Shown here: positions 10,591-21,925 of the stretch, in pieces
Position numbering within the stretch: the stretch's first letter is position 1
Layout: every line of letters starts with the position of its first letter
NCBI RefSeq assembly: GCF_918797505.1
Contig: NC_092793.1
Coordinates: forward strand, 186,001 to 250,000
Direction of reading: 5' to 3'
Source: Bemisia tabaci
Lineage: Eukaryota; Arthropoda; Insecta; Hemiptera; Aleyrodidae
DNA: 64,000 nt
The notes under the pieces: model-generated
What the model saw: the letters and a program-made list of their open reading frames with translations, nothing else
Database searches by the model: none
What the model was told of the DNA's origin: nothing
Translations under genes and position numbers: made by a program

Positions 10591-11160
10591 GCAGGCTGAT
10601 TATTTACATGCTGCATCTATTGACCACGGTAGACGTGGGTTGAGTATCTACGAGACAGAGATTCCAAGCGATTCAGAACTAATCTCAATAGATGCAGCCA
10701 TACATCTATTGATAGATGCGGATCCCCCAACCCTCAGGCACAAGATGCAGTGACATCTATTAAAACTGTGCTTCTAATTGGCCGACCGGTAGTGCCGCGG
10801 CGGGATTCGAACCCACAATCGCCTGGATTGGTTACGACTGAATATCGACGCTGCTGTCCACTGCGCCGCAGCTGCTGATAGGACGAGGTTGAGTCAAACG
10901 CAATAAATGTTTTCTTCGGAGGTCAGGGTTCCTATGCGCTTCTTCTTCTTCACTCGGAGAATCGAGTTTTCTGCTCGGTTAGAACGAATATTTTTCTCTC
11001 AACGCAATCGTTTAACACTGTATTCCAATTTTGCTGATCTGTCTCTTATCTATCGGGTGAAATCACAGTGTAGAATCGCAAAAAGTTTGATCATAGATGC
11101 GCCATAGATCAGATTTGCAGATCTATAGCCGGGATCTATGAAAGTAAATAATCAGCCTGC
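10591..11160. mobile_element. 570-bp inner inverted-repeat element
   Basis: The ends match as GCAGGCTGATTATTTACATG and its complement CTATGAAAGTAAATAATCAGCCTGC. Several copies of an ATCTATTGATAGATGC-type motif lie inside both ends (10612-10760 and about 11090-11135). It sits inside the larger 9963-11375 foldback and encloses the tRNA-like sequence. Confidence 0.6.
10793..10872 (-). other. tRNA-like sequence (tRNA pseudogene or SINE head)
   Basis: Reading the minus strand from 10872, GCTGCGG pairs fully (one G-U) with CCGCGGC near 10794. A 5-bp T stem (GTGGG/CCCGC) encloses TTCGAAT, giving a perfect B box, and CGCAGTGGACAGCAGCG resembles a D arm. The middle is too long for a simple anticodon arm, so I do not assign an isotype. 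It lies within repetitive DNA, so a SINE-derived relic is more likely than a working tRNA gene. Confidence 0.5.
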
Positions 11161-11607
11161 TGGAAGGGAAGGGCACGAGTAGCGCTGCACAATGGTCCGG
11201 CCGGCGGGAGCCCCGTTCACGCATGTAAAACGGTGAACATCTCGAAAATCGCACAATGGATCTCTTTCACAGCCCATGAGAGCTTTAGGTCAGAATGACT
11301 AGCTCGGCAACATATCCAAGTTTCATCAGATTTGACGTGGAGAGATTCCCCTTAAGGATCGTGCGGGGTTCTTTGTCTTTTATGCTCTCAGTCGCTCAGT
11401 AGATCAGATTAGATTTAACACCTGGGGGACAATCACAATGCCCAAAATACGGAAAATCCAAGGAGTTTATTGTGATTAGTTGTCTGTTTAAATTACACGT
11501 GCCCCCCGAGGAGGTGCAACAGAGCCAGTCGCTTATACTGCAAGTAAAAATCACAATGAAAGATTTCTTTAAAATATTTTCTCCCCTTTGAAAGTGCATC
11601 AGTATTC

Positions 11608-11612
11608 AAGAT

Positions 11613-11657
<45 letters not shown>
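11608..11657. repeat. long T homopolymer
   Basis: About 48 consecutive T on the plus strand, directly adjoining the 3' side of a minus-strand LINE fragment. It could be that fragment's A tail. Confidence 0.8.
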
Positions 11658-11660
<3 letters not shown>

Positions 11661-12075
11661 GCTGTTTTCAAATTTAACCGAAAGTTTGTTTAACCAATTT
11701 CTGTAAGGGCACCCAAGAAAATTGTTTTCCACAACAAAAATAAACAATGAATACTTGTTTTTTTTGCTTAAAACATTCCTCAGATTAATAGAAGAGTTAT
11801 CAATGCCACGGAATTTATGTTTTTTAATAATAGACAATGATTAACACGATCAAAAGCTTTTGCTAGGTCAACATGAAGGCTACTGCGGGCAATCGTTGTT
11901 CAAATGGATGATAGATTTTACAAAAGATCTGTTGAATCGCCTGTATGATAGGTATACTTTTCCAGAATCCAAGTTGATTTTCTGTGGATACGTAGTTGAT
12001 TACTTTGATTGTAATTATACAATTCGACAAAGATGTTGAGGAGCCTGGACTCAGTGAAGTTAGAATATTTATATG
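11658..12075 (-). pseudogene. LINE reverse-transcriptase fragment
   Basis: The minus strand encodes, across frames, a stretch typical of non-LTR reverse transcriptase: a decayed 'ENQLGFW' region where active elements have NQxGFRxGxST, then VDLAKAFDRVNH (motif A, with the catalytic Asp in VDLAKAFD), then 'HKFRGIDNSSINL' matching the following helix. At least two frameshifts (one at an A run near 11835) and the lack of the YADD box show a dead, truncated copy. The T run at its 3' edge would be its tail. Confidence 0.7.
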
Positions 12076-12532
12076 TTACGGGTTTGACCTCCGTGATGTG
12101 AAAAAAGAAAGGATTTGGCTTAAAACCCCAGAACTAGGGTGGTTTTGCCTCCCTAACACACGATTTCCGGCTTTATATCGTTGTTTTCTTGTAGGGTCAT
12201 CTACATATTAAGGAACATCAGGTTCGTTCGATTTGGCTTTTTTATATGATGTGGATCTCACCTCACCAATAATAATTTTGATTGTTCTTTGGTCCAAAAC
12301 CCCCAATTAAGGGAGTTCTGCCCACCCGAATGTAACATTACCTGTAACCCCAGTAGCAGAACAAATTTTTGTTTCTCTAATAAAAGTATAAAAAAAACAT
12401 ATCTGCTATCTAAATGGTGGTTTTACATAAAAAACGTGTAACGCTTATATAAAAAAAAATCAAGGTTCAGACCTGGCCATAATATATTAAAAATGATAAA
12501 AGCTAGATAAGGTAATTTTTTTATTTTTTTAT
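12076..12532. other. no gene seen; diverged short repeats
   Basis: Two diverged copies of a block shaped like AAAACCCCxxAATxAGGGxGxTxTGCC occur near 12120 and 12293. No coding feature is apparent. Confidence 0.4.
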
Positions 12533-14562
12533 ACCGGGTGTCCGTAAAGTAACTGAAAAGTGGGTATAATTTATGAACAAAAAAAGATAAAAGGTCGCGG
12601 TTTGTGGCATTCTTCATCATTCAGAGGGGGAAATTTTTCGACGGGGGGTTTTTCTTGGTGGACCCCCCTGGGGGGCCCCAAGGGGGGGCAACTTTCAAAA
12701 TTCAAATAGCAACCCCCATTTTTTTAGACATGGTTGAAAAGAACTTAAAAAGACAAGGAAAATGACGCAAATAAAATTAAAATCGGTTCGCTCGTTCAAA
12801 AGTTACAGCCGGTCAAAATTTTAAATTGACCACTTTTCAAAAAATCACCGTTGAGCTCCCAATTACCGAAAAAACAAAAACAAACCTGGAATGAAAAGTT
12901 TGGAAAGTGCCCTTTAAGGCAAGGAAAACCAACTGACGTTGTCACAAGTTTGGATGGCATTGTTTCAAAATAAAATTTCGGAAAATTCAACATGGCGGCA
13001 AATTTGAGGAAACGCGAATAATGAAAATTCCAGAAAGTGTTATCTTTCAAATACCCTCTAGTTTAAGGAAATCAATGGTATCAACTTTTTTTCCTTTATT
13101 TGGCCAAGTAAGAGCAATAATTTGCTGACGTGAAAGTTGGCAAGCGAGACCCCTTCAATCGTTGGAGTATGCGACATCACATGCACAGGATTAAGTGTGC
13201 TGTCAAAAAATGAAGCCGATGTGAAAAAGCGCTCCGCCTTTGGGATGCTTTAGAAATGTTCAAGGTCCTCATCCTCAAAAAATAAGAAAAGAGAAATTAA
13301 TCAATTTTTACCCACAAACTTGGTGAGCCAAATTAACATGGTATATCCTGATGGGGTAGGGGCGGTTGACATTTTTGACATTTCTCTATCTGAAAATTGA
13401 AAACGCAAGAATAATTGTGATTCTCTAATTCCTGGCACTCCGAGTTGGCCAGAAGGATATCTGCTACGCTTTCAATTCCGAAAACGCCGTTCTACTCTTG
13501 ATTATTATCTGAGTTGAGATTATCTTATTGACAGCCTCAACCTCACGATTTGAGGAACCGATATTTTAGGTAATATCTGATGCAATATCTGATCGGTAAC
13601 ACTGTTTACGAATCTGAAATCAGTATGCTAAGTTCTCTTGATCATACTGCGTTCTGATTTAGTTGGCAATTACTATTGTAAATTTACTATTGTTTGCAGC
13701 AAAATGAAGATCACTTTGAACATTTGACGGAATAACAGAGCATCAGGTATAAGAACTTCCACTTTAAAAAATAATAAAAATAAAAAAATTGCTTAATTTT
13801 TCTCTTCTTCTTTTTTGAGAATGAGGACCTTGAACATTACTAAAGCATCCCAAAGGAGGAGCGCTTTTTCACATCGGCTTCATTTTTTGACAGCACACTT
13901 AATCCTGTGCATGTGATGTCGCATACTCCAACGATTGAAGGGGTCCCGCTTGCCAACTTTCACGTCAGCAAATTATTGCTCTTACTTGGCCAAATAAAGG
14001 AAAAAAAGTTGATACCATTGATTTCCTTAAACTAGAGGGTATTTGAAAGATAACACTTTCTGGAATTTTCATTATTCGCGTTTCCTCAAATTTGCCGCCA
14101 TGTTGAATTTTCCGAAATTTTATTTTGAAACAATGCCATCTAAACTTGTGACAACGTCAGTTGGTTTTCCTTGCCTTAAAGGGCACTTTCCAAACTTTTC
14201 ATTCCAGGTTTGTTTTTGTTTTTTCGGTAATTGGGAGCTCAACGGTGATTTTTTGAAAAGTGGTCAATTTAAAATTTTGACCGGCTGTAACTTTTGAACG
14301 AGCGAACCGATTTTAATTTTATTTGCGTCATTTTCCTTGTCTTTTTAAGTTCTTTTCAACCATGTCTAAAAAAATGGGGGTTGCTATTTGAATTTTGAAA
14401 GTTGCCCCCCCCCTTGGGGCCCCCCAGGGGGGTCCACCAAGAAAAACCCCCCGTCGAAAAATTTCCCCCTCTGGATGATGAAGAATGCCACAAACCGCGA
14501 CCTTCTATCTTTTTTTGTTTAAAAATTATACCCACTTTTCAGTTACTTTATGGACACCCGGT
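12533..14562. mobile_element. 2.03-kb foldback element, arms about 760 bp
   Basis: It starts ACCGGGTGTCCGTAAAGTAA and ends with the complement. The arms (12533 to about 13303, and about 13788 to 14562) are close to identical: the same 84-codon frame translates without a difference in both. A unique loop of about 480 bases lies between. The flanks are TAT/ATA. No transposase is present, so it would be mobilised in trans. The GGGTGTCC end is shared with the elements at 14857, 24411, 51664 and 63828. Confidence 0.9.
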
Positions 14563-14762
14563 ATAACGCATGCATACGAAAGTGTTAAAAGTGAAAATTT
14601 TTATGTAACAATTATATGAACAAAAGGTCATCATTTTCGTGAGCTTTTCGCGAATTAGAAGATTTTTTAGTACGTTTGCGAAAATTTCACGAAAATCATG
14701 ACTTTTTATTTACTGGTTACGTAAAAATGTTCACTTCCAACACTTTCGTATGCATGCGTTAT
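14563..14762. mobile_element. 200-bp MITE
   Basis: Perfect ends ATAACGCATGCATACGAAAG and its complement, with an internally complementary body (TCATTTTCGTGA/TCACGAAAATCATGA). It directly abuts the preceding foldback, so one probably inserted into the TATA-type target beside the other. Confidence 0.8.
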
Positions 14763-14856
14763 ATAAAAAAAATTAAATTTCGTACATGATCTTTATCTTT
14801 TCCTTCTACGGTTCTGCTACTAGGGAATCTGATTTCGCGATTTTCTCATTGCTTTT

Positions 14857-15830
14857 ACAGGGTGACCCAGACCTACCGTACCAGGCCTTTTTCTCGGTTA
14901 ATGTAGATCGTACGAAGTCCTGGATCGCGGGGCTGAACAGGGAACCGACCCCAAAGAATCCGAATTTCATGGTCCCAGAGCCCCCCGGCGCCCCTTGCGG
15001 AGGGGGGGGGGGATAAAAAGGGATTCGTATTTCAAAAGTCAGGGTTCATGTCAAAATTTTGAAATTATTCCATCGGAGTCAGGAAGTACAAAAATTTGTA
15101 ACACAAATCGACACCAAGAAATCTAAAATCGGCCCATTCGTGTTCAAAATACCGACCCCTATAGGTGGGGGACAGAGCCTCCTTTCAAAAAATTCAAGTT
15201 CGTTAAATTGACGTGAAGACCCGGAAGAAATGTGTAGTCGACCTCAAGGAGTCCGAATTTGAGGGTCCCAGAGACTTTTCTGATGGGGAACAGGGGTAAC
15301 CCCCCCCCCCCCCACACACACACAATGGTTAAATTCAACAGTTCTAAGTCCCCCAAGCCCCATCACAAAAGTCTCAGAGGATAATGGAACCCTCCAATTC
15401 GGGCTCCTTAAGGTCCATTATCCATGAATACACATTTTTCCGAGTCTTCACGTCAATTTAACGAACTTGAATTTTTTGAAAGGGGCTCTGTCCCCCACCT
15501 ATAGGGGTCGGTATTTTGAACACGAATGGGCCGATTTTTGATTTCTTGGTGTCGATTTGTGAAAAAAAATGTTGTACTTCTTATGGAAACTCCTGGAAAC
15601 TTAACTCCTATGGAATAATTTCAAAAGTTTGACATAAACTCTGACTTTTGGAGTACGAACCCCCCCCCCTTTTACTCCCCAAGGGGCACCGGGAGGGGGA
15701 GGGTTCTCTGGAACCATGAAATTCGGATTTCTTGGGGTCGGTTCCCCAATCAGCCGTGCGATCCCGGACTTCGTACGACCTACATTAACCGAGAAAAAGG
15801 CCTGATACGGTAGGTCTGGGCGAGCCCGTA
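14857..15830. mobile_element. foldback element, about 0.97 kb
   Basis: The left arm from ACAGGGTGACCCAGACCTAC pairs with a right arm ending GTAGGTCTGGGCGAGCC. Pairing continues over about 400 bases per arm (for example CTCGGTTAATGTAGATCGTA and CCTATAGGGGTCGG in complement). The arms differ by indels and substitutions more than those of 12533-14562, so this copy looks older. C runs at about 15300 and 15661 are low complexity. Confidence 0.85.
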
Positions 15831-16905
15831 GTTATTTATAGAAGGGAAGGCACTCAAAAATACCTGATATTCCTTTGATGTGCTTTATTTCACACATTTC
15901 CTCAGTCAATTTTTTGTTTTGTTCCTGCACTGTTTTTGTAGTCAGGTTCTTCTGGTTTGTCTCTGTTTGTCATCACTAAGTTTTGCATTGAGATTAAACT
16001 CGTCTTCTCTCACCAATAGAATTTTCATTTATTCTTTAAATCATTTCCTCTAAAAACGCCTGCCCCAAACTGCAGCACCAATTGCTACGCAGCAGATTTT
16101 TTTTGTTTTGTTTTTTTTTTTTTAAGAAGTAGCTGATTTTCTAATGGAACCTTCAGAGGAAGGAAAAAAACAGGTTGACCAGATTCTTCGCTCTGGTCCG
16201 ACAATTCTTGGATGTATGCATTCTTAGCAGATATGCGATTTATGTGGAGCCCCTGTTTTCGACTGGGGTCACCCTAACTTACCTAGAAAGGTGTCGAAGG
16301 TTCAGCTCTCTTGAAATTTCTTCCCTACTTTCAAACTCTTTTTTGAGGCTCTGGTTTTGTTTTCACATACACCAGAACGTGTCTCAAATACAGTGTGTCA
16401 AGTTTTTAATTAATCTTCGTGCCTCTCTCGACCTTTTTCTGAGTTTTTGGCGTTTTTTGAGTGTTTGTGAGGCTTGTTTTGGACTTTGTTTTGTGCTGCG
16501 TAGAGTAGAGTTAGGTAATATTATTGCCAACTCTACACAGCTCCGCATCAATTTTTAGACTTTGCTCATGAGCATTTCGGGCGAATTTGGACTACATTGT
16601 ATAAGCTACATTATTGTGATAAACTAACCGCCGCGACGACACATCGCCCTGGCTCATTTCATCAGAGATACGGTGATTTCAAATTCGGATTCCATACGTT
16701 GTGTACTCTCGCTACTCTTCGACCGGAGTACGAAATCTGATATGAGCCAAGCTCATATTTATTCTTTCACAGCGTACTCTATGAGACGGTATACGAAACC
16801 GTGTCAATCGCCGCCACGGCAGCCCTCTCTCCTCCTGCCACTCGCAACTCGGTCCTGAGAGGTAGGTTTCGTGCTACTTCCTCGGCCAAAAAATAATCAT
16901 GGGTT
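15831..16905. other. no gene seen; probable LINE 5' region in the last 300 bases
   Basis: T-rich sequence with a frame at 16175-16558 that has no recognisable feature. The part from about 16600 onward adjoins the LINE ORF1 fragment and may be its 5' untranslated region. Confidence 0.35.
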
Positions 16906-17667
16906 GTGCCCACTGCAACCAACGACAACATGAATAAAAAGACTGGGGAGACGGTCCAGTGGACGAACGAAAGCACCCTCGCCAACACCAGCAGCGGAAA
17001 AACGCACAGCCAAAGTAAAATCAAAACCACAAAAACCGGTCCATCTCTTACGAATACTCTCAAGTCTGCGACCCACGCAAGCATCGGCATACAAAGCACA
17101 TCAATAATACCAGTTCAAAATGTTAGTTTTTGGCAATTATCGCCGACTAGAGTCACGCAACTGGATTCTGGAGAAAACTCATCTCAACATAAGACTGATG
17201 ATCATGAAGCTCATTTTGATCTACATGAACAAAGAGACGCTCTCATAAACGAAATTATTGCTCTGACGGAAGACATGGTAACTCTTATAGAGAAAAAAGT
17301 CCTTAACCAATGCAAGTCTTTAACTAGGAGGAGAAATAATTACTAAGAGAGAGTGTAGCATAATCAAAAAATGTCAATTAAACCAGGAAATGACAATAGG
17401 GTCTCTTATAAATAAACTTAAAAGACACAAAGTCAGCCAGCCAAGTAGGGCGTAGGGCACATGAATCTGAGGCAGATGTTTTTAGCCTCATGATCACCAT
17501 TGTTTTCAAAAAATTTAGATTTAATGGAGAGTCTGAAATAATCAATAGATCAATAATAACAGGCAAATCTGATGACGAGACAGTCCTAATTTCTACAAAC
17601 ATAAATTGTTTAGGAAATAGTCAAATGTAAGCAGATCTAATAAGCAATGTGTGTTGGAAAAAGTAAA
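16906..17667 (+). pseudogene. LINE ORF1 N-terminal fragment (coiled coil)
   Basis: An open frame of 146 residues starts in a Ser/Thr/Lys-rich segment and ends in a helical stretch (HEQRDALINEIIALTEDMV) typical of ORF1 coiled coils. After the stop at 17344, helix-like sequence resumes in another frame (QLNQEMTIGSLINKL). The next ORF1 piece in order lies at 21444, so insertions separate the two. Assignment to the same LINE rests on order and orientation, not on overlap. Confidence 0.45.
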
Positions 17668-18176
17668 TGGAGATGTTGCATGTGTGATGGATTTGCGATT
17701 TGACCATTGATTTTTATGCAATAGTTCGCGAGAAACACGATGGTGCCACTGGTTTTCTCTGAAATCATCTCCCAAGCTCAAAAAAAGCTCTCAAAGTGAG
17801 GCCAAAATGGAGGGGATATCCCACCCTACCCTGAGAGTCCACCTCCACATCAAAACAAACCCTCCATGCAAAGATAGGAAGCAAATACATTAACAGGGTT
17901 GCCACTTTATTTGGGTACTCCAAAACTGAAAACACGGCAACCCTGCTAATGTATTTGCTCCCTATCTTTGCATGGAGAGTTTGTTTTGATGTAGAGGTAG
18001 ACTCTCAGGGTAGGGTGGGATATCCCAGCCATTTTGGCCTCACTTTGAAAGCTTATTTTGAGCTTGGGAGATGATTTCATGGAATAGCAGCGGCACCATC
18101 GTGTTACTCGCAAACTTTTACATAAGAATCAATGGTCAAATTGCAAATCCCTCACACATGTAACATCTCCATTGTC
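17668..18176. mobile_element. hairpin MITE, about 510 bp
   Basis: Ends AATGGAGATGTTGCATGTGT and complement. The two arms of about 240 bp pair almost throughout, with a loop of about 25 bases near 17910-17935. There is no coding content. Confidence 0.85.
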
Positions 18177-18192
18177 TGAAAGCTACGCAAAC

Positions 18193-21100
18193 TAATTAGT
18201 GCAGTGGCTAATTACCAAAAAAGGGCAAATAGTGGCAAATCGTGATACAGTTTAGCGGCTTTCAGGGATCAAACTAGATGACATTTGAAGAGTTTTGAGT
18301 CGAAGAGGCATTTCAAATTTAGTGGCAGATCCAAGATGGCGGCCATTAAAAATGGCGTCCGGGCGCGTACTTTGAGCCGCTATAGATCGAGATCCACTCA
18401 CTGAACCGATTTAATTTTTCTTTTTTTTGTTTACACGGTAATTTACAGGAGAATATAACAAAATCACAAAAATTTTGATTTTGACAATATACAGGGTGTT
18501 TTTTCCACAAAAACCTGTTTTTGTGCATTGAAAAAAAAAACTTTTAACCCATATAACTTTTAAAATTGCATGATTAATGCCACTTTAAATATGCAACACG
18601 TTAAAGAGCGTGTTTTAAGCTTTCCAACGATATATTATATGATGGGTCTAAAATTTCAGGTTTTCGCAACACTGCGATCCGCGCGACGGCGACACAGCGC
18701 GGGCCTGCATAAATTAATCCAGGGGCATATGTCGAAAAGAAGCCTCCCGTGGAATAGTGAATGGAGTAAGTGTGGAAAATGGCCTAATCACTTCTTTTCG
18801 ATGTGTGGAAAAATAATTTTGATGTTGTCAAGCTCAATTTTGCGTCCAACCCCTCCAATTCAAGATGGCGGCCAAAATGGGGGCTTGGGGGTTGAAGATG
18901 TTGGAATTTGTTTTTGATGTCGTGTAAGGGGTCTATCACTATGAAACTTCGGTCGTAGAGTCCGCATTTGAGGTCCAAAATTGTCTCCGGCTCAAAGGGA
19001 TGCCCAAAATCCAATATGGCCGCCATAATTTCCACGATAGGGTCAAATCTCCGAGAGTTGCGTAAATCTGCCGAGTAGGATATCTTTCACAGGGTTTTCT
19101 GGGTCGTGAATTTCACCGATGAGGTCAGAATTTCACTACAGGTTTATTGAAGCCCAAACACTTCAATATGGCGGCCAACATGGCTGCCGTTGCGGAGTGA
19201 AATATTTTGTTGAGGCTCGTATCCTCGAGTGAGGTATCCCTGCATGGGTTTTTTGGGTCGTAAATTCCACAAATGAGGTCCAAATACCAAAACAGGCCCA
19301 TAAAAGTTCTCCAAGAACCAAGATAATGGTCAACATGGCTGCCGCTCAGATAGTGAGAACGGTAGAGAAGTTACCTTTCCGTCTTTAAGGGATTGGCTGA
19401 TGGTGGAATTTTTGGTATCGATTTATCCTAAATCTCAGCTTACTTTCTGCTTTTAATAAAGAAAAAAAAATTTAAAGTCGTACTGAGAATCCCGCTCTCC
19501 AAAGTTGGAATCCCCCTTTGTCCGCGGAACTCCCAAGGGTGACCGTTGTATTCAGAAAAGTGTATTTTGTCCTTAAATCGAGAAAAGTATTTTCTTGGGA
19601 AAAATCAGGAAATACGTTCTTGAACATGTCCTAGATGTACTACAGACAGCTATCGCTACCACTCCGATGTACTAGATGACTACATACGGAATCAGCGGAG
19701 TACATAACATGCACGAAAATTCATCATTGTATGCATGGTAACTTCTCTACCGTTCTCACTATCTGAGCGGCAGCCATGTTGGCCGCCACATTGAAGTTTT
19801 TGGGCTTCAATAAACCTGTAGTGAAATTCTGACCTCATCGGTGAAATTCACGACCCAGAAAACCCTGTGAAAGATATCCTACTCGGCAGATTTACGCAAC
19901 TCTCGGAGATTTGACCCTATCGTGGAAATTATGGCGGCCATATTGGATTTTGGGCATCCCTTTGAGCCGGAGACAATTTTGGACCTCAAATGCGGACTCT
20001 ACGACCGAAGTTTCATAGTGATAGACCCCTAACACGACATCAAAAACAAATTCCAACATCTTCAACCCCCAAGCCCCCATTTTGGCCGCCATCTTGAATT
20101 GGAGGGGTTGGACGCAAAATTGAGCTTGACAACATCAAAATCATTTTTCCACACATCGAAAAGAAGTGATTAGGCCATTTTCCACACTTACTCCATTCAC
20201 TATTCCACGGGAGGCTTCTTTTCGACATATGCCCCTGGATTAATTTATGCAGGCCCGCGCTGTGTCGCCGTCGCGCGGATCGCAGTGTTGCGAAAACCTG
20301 AAATTTTAGACCCATCATATAATATATCGTTGGAAAGCTTAAAACACGCTCTTTAACGTGTTGCATATTTAAAGTGGCATTAATCATGCAATTTTAAAAG
20401 TTATATGGGTTAAAAGTTTTTTTTTTCAATGCACAAAAACAGGTTTTTGTGGAAAAATCACCCTGTATATTGTCAAAATCAAAATTTTTGTGATTTTGTT
20501 ATATTCTCCTGTAAATTACCGTTTAAACAAAAAAAAGAAGAATTAAATCGGTTCAGTGGATCTCGATCTATAGCGGCTCAAAGTACGCGCCCGGACGCCA
20601 TTTTTAATGGCCGCCATCTTGGATCTGCCACTAAATTTGAAATGCCTCTTCGACTCAAAACTCTTCAAATGTCATCTTGTTTGACCTCCCAAAGTGGCAA
20701 AACACGATTCGCAGCATTTTGCCCTTTTTCGGCACTAAGCCAACGTACAAGAAGGAAAAAACACTGAAAAGCACATAAATAGACATTTTCTATATTGAAT
20801 AAAAAAGGATTCGGGGGCTCAGATCCCCCTTAGCTGTCTTCAAATTTCTCTTTTGATACACCTCCCGAACAAAACAAAAAAATTTGAAATTGGTTCAGTA
20901 GAAGCGGAACTAGAGCGATATGGCGTATGCGCTACACTGCTATTTCGGAGGTCCATCGCGCGCCGCCGCCGCGCGGATTAAGATATTACCCAAACTGTTA
21001 ATTAAAGACCCATAGTGTAATATACCGTTGGAAAGCCAAAAACAAGCTCTTTCAGAAAAAATACATCTTAAATTGCTGTTACGCCCATCCTGAAAAGTTA

Positions 21101-21443
21101 TTTAAATGTAAACGATGTTTGTGTTTCTGAAAAACCGGTTTTTGTGGAATAAACACCCTGTATATTGTCAAAATAAAAAATTTCGTGATTTTGTTATATT
21201 CTCCCGTAAATTACCTTTTAAACAAAAAAAGGAAGAATTAAATCGGTTCAATGGATCTCGATCTATAGCGGCTCAAAGTACGCGCCCGGACGCCATTTTG
21301 AATGGCCACCATCTTGGATCTGCCACTAAATTTGAAATGCCTCTTCGACTCAAAACTTTTAAAATGTCATCTACTTTGACCCCTGAAAACCGCTAAACTG
21401 TATCACGATTTGCCACTAAGTTGCAACTAGCCACCGTACTAAA
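18193..21443. mobile_element. compound foldback, 3.25 kb, inside the LINE
   Basis: The left arm (18193-19375) has two partners. The main right arm is 19738-20735. A second, shorter right-arm copy at 21040-21443 carries the terminus that really matches the left end (AGTGGCAAATCGTGATACAG at 18223 and its complement near 21405). The right arm also lacks about 150 bases present at 19171-19318, with CAACATGGCTGCCG at both edges of the missing piece in the left arm. AAGATGGCGG occurs at 18333, 18862, 20086 and 20611. TACAGGGTG-like sequences lie internally at about 18490 and 20460. Confidence 0.85.
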
Positions 21444-21925
21444 TTCAAAAATTGAATGTTCACGTTTTGATAATACTAGAAACAAATCGTCCCGCTTATG
21501 TTGCAATAAAAATAAATCGAACTTTCTAATGCTAAGTGACTCACATGGAAGGAACCTGGCTCAAAGGATCAGAGAGTCAATCAATAGTAATGAAAGTATT
21601 ATTACATCTATTTTCAAACCTGGTGGAACACTAGAATTTGTTATAAATGATTTAGTCTCCTTGACAAAAAATTTCACTAAAGATGACGCAGTATGCTTTA
21701 TCTGAGGATTCACTAATTTTAATTATAGGACAAACATTAATTTTGGAAAAAAAATTAGAAAAAATCTGTAAACCAAAAAAGTAAATCCATGAACAATGAA
21801 TGCCGCGATTTGACCTGCCAAATCGTGCTGTCTCTGCATTTGTAAGCTTTTTTAAATCCCATCCTATCCTTCTACCTATAATAGTTACCGGATCTATGTC
21901 AGCAATTCTTTCGTTCACGATAACT
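21444..21925 (+). pseudogene. LINE ORF1 fragment with SGNH-like domain
   Basis: The frame encodes FLMLSDSHGRNLAQRI, SIFKPGGTLEFVI and LTKNFTKDDAV. This is the pattern of the SGNH/esterase-like domain in ORF1 of several arthropod non-LTR elements (DSHGR holding the Ser nucleophile). The expected 'GGTN' block just after is lost through a stop and frame change at 21703. The fragment is preceded by the 3.25 kb foldback and followed by the 942 bp element. Confidence 0.65.

Larger units (their letters stand above)
9963..11375. mobile_element. foldback element with SINE inserted in the left arm
   Basis: The outer ends pair as reverse complements (AACCCGCACGATCC at left with GGATCGTGCGGGGTT at right). 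The arms continue through ATCTGATGAAACTTGG/CCAAGTTTCATCAGAT and then, after the SINE, through 10245-10387 against 11161-11310 (for example GCCGGCCGGACTCTTGTGCA). An inner inverted pair (10591/11160) is nested inside. No transposase is encoded. The right arm lacks the SINE, so it shows the pre-insertion state. Confidence 0.75.

Noticed and set aside
12796..14297. Identical 84-codon frames on opposite strands, apparently a duplicated gene
   Set aside because: They are the two arms of one foldback element. Identity is at DNA level, and the frame is short with no domain.
16779..17099. 106-codon hydrophobic minus-strand frame
   Set aside because: Antisense to the LINE ORF1 frame; apparent hydrophobicity comes from the complement of Ser/Thr/Asn codons.
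18570..20387. 115-codon frames repeated in inverse orientation
   Set aside because: Arm sequence of the compound foldback; openness is incidental and the codons have no protein-like pattern.
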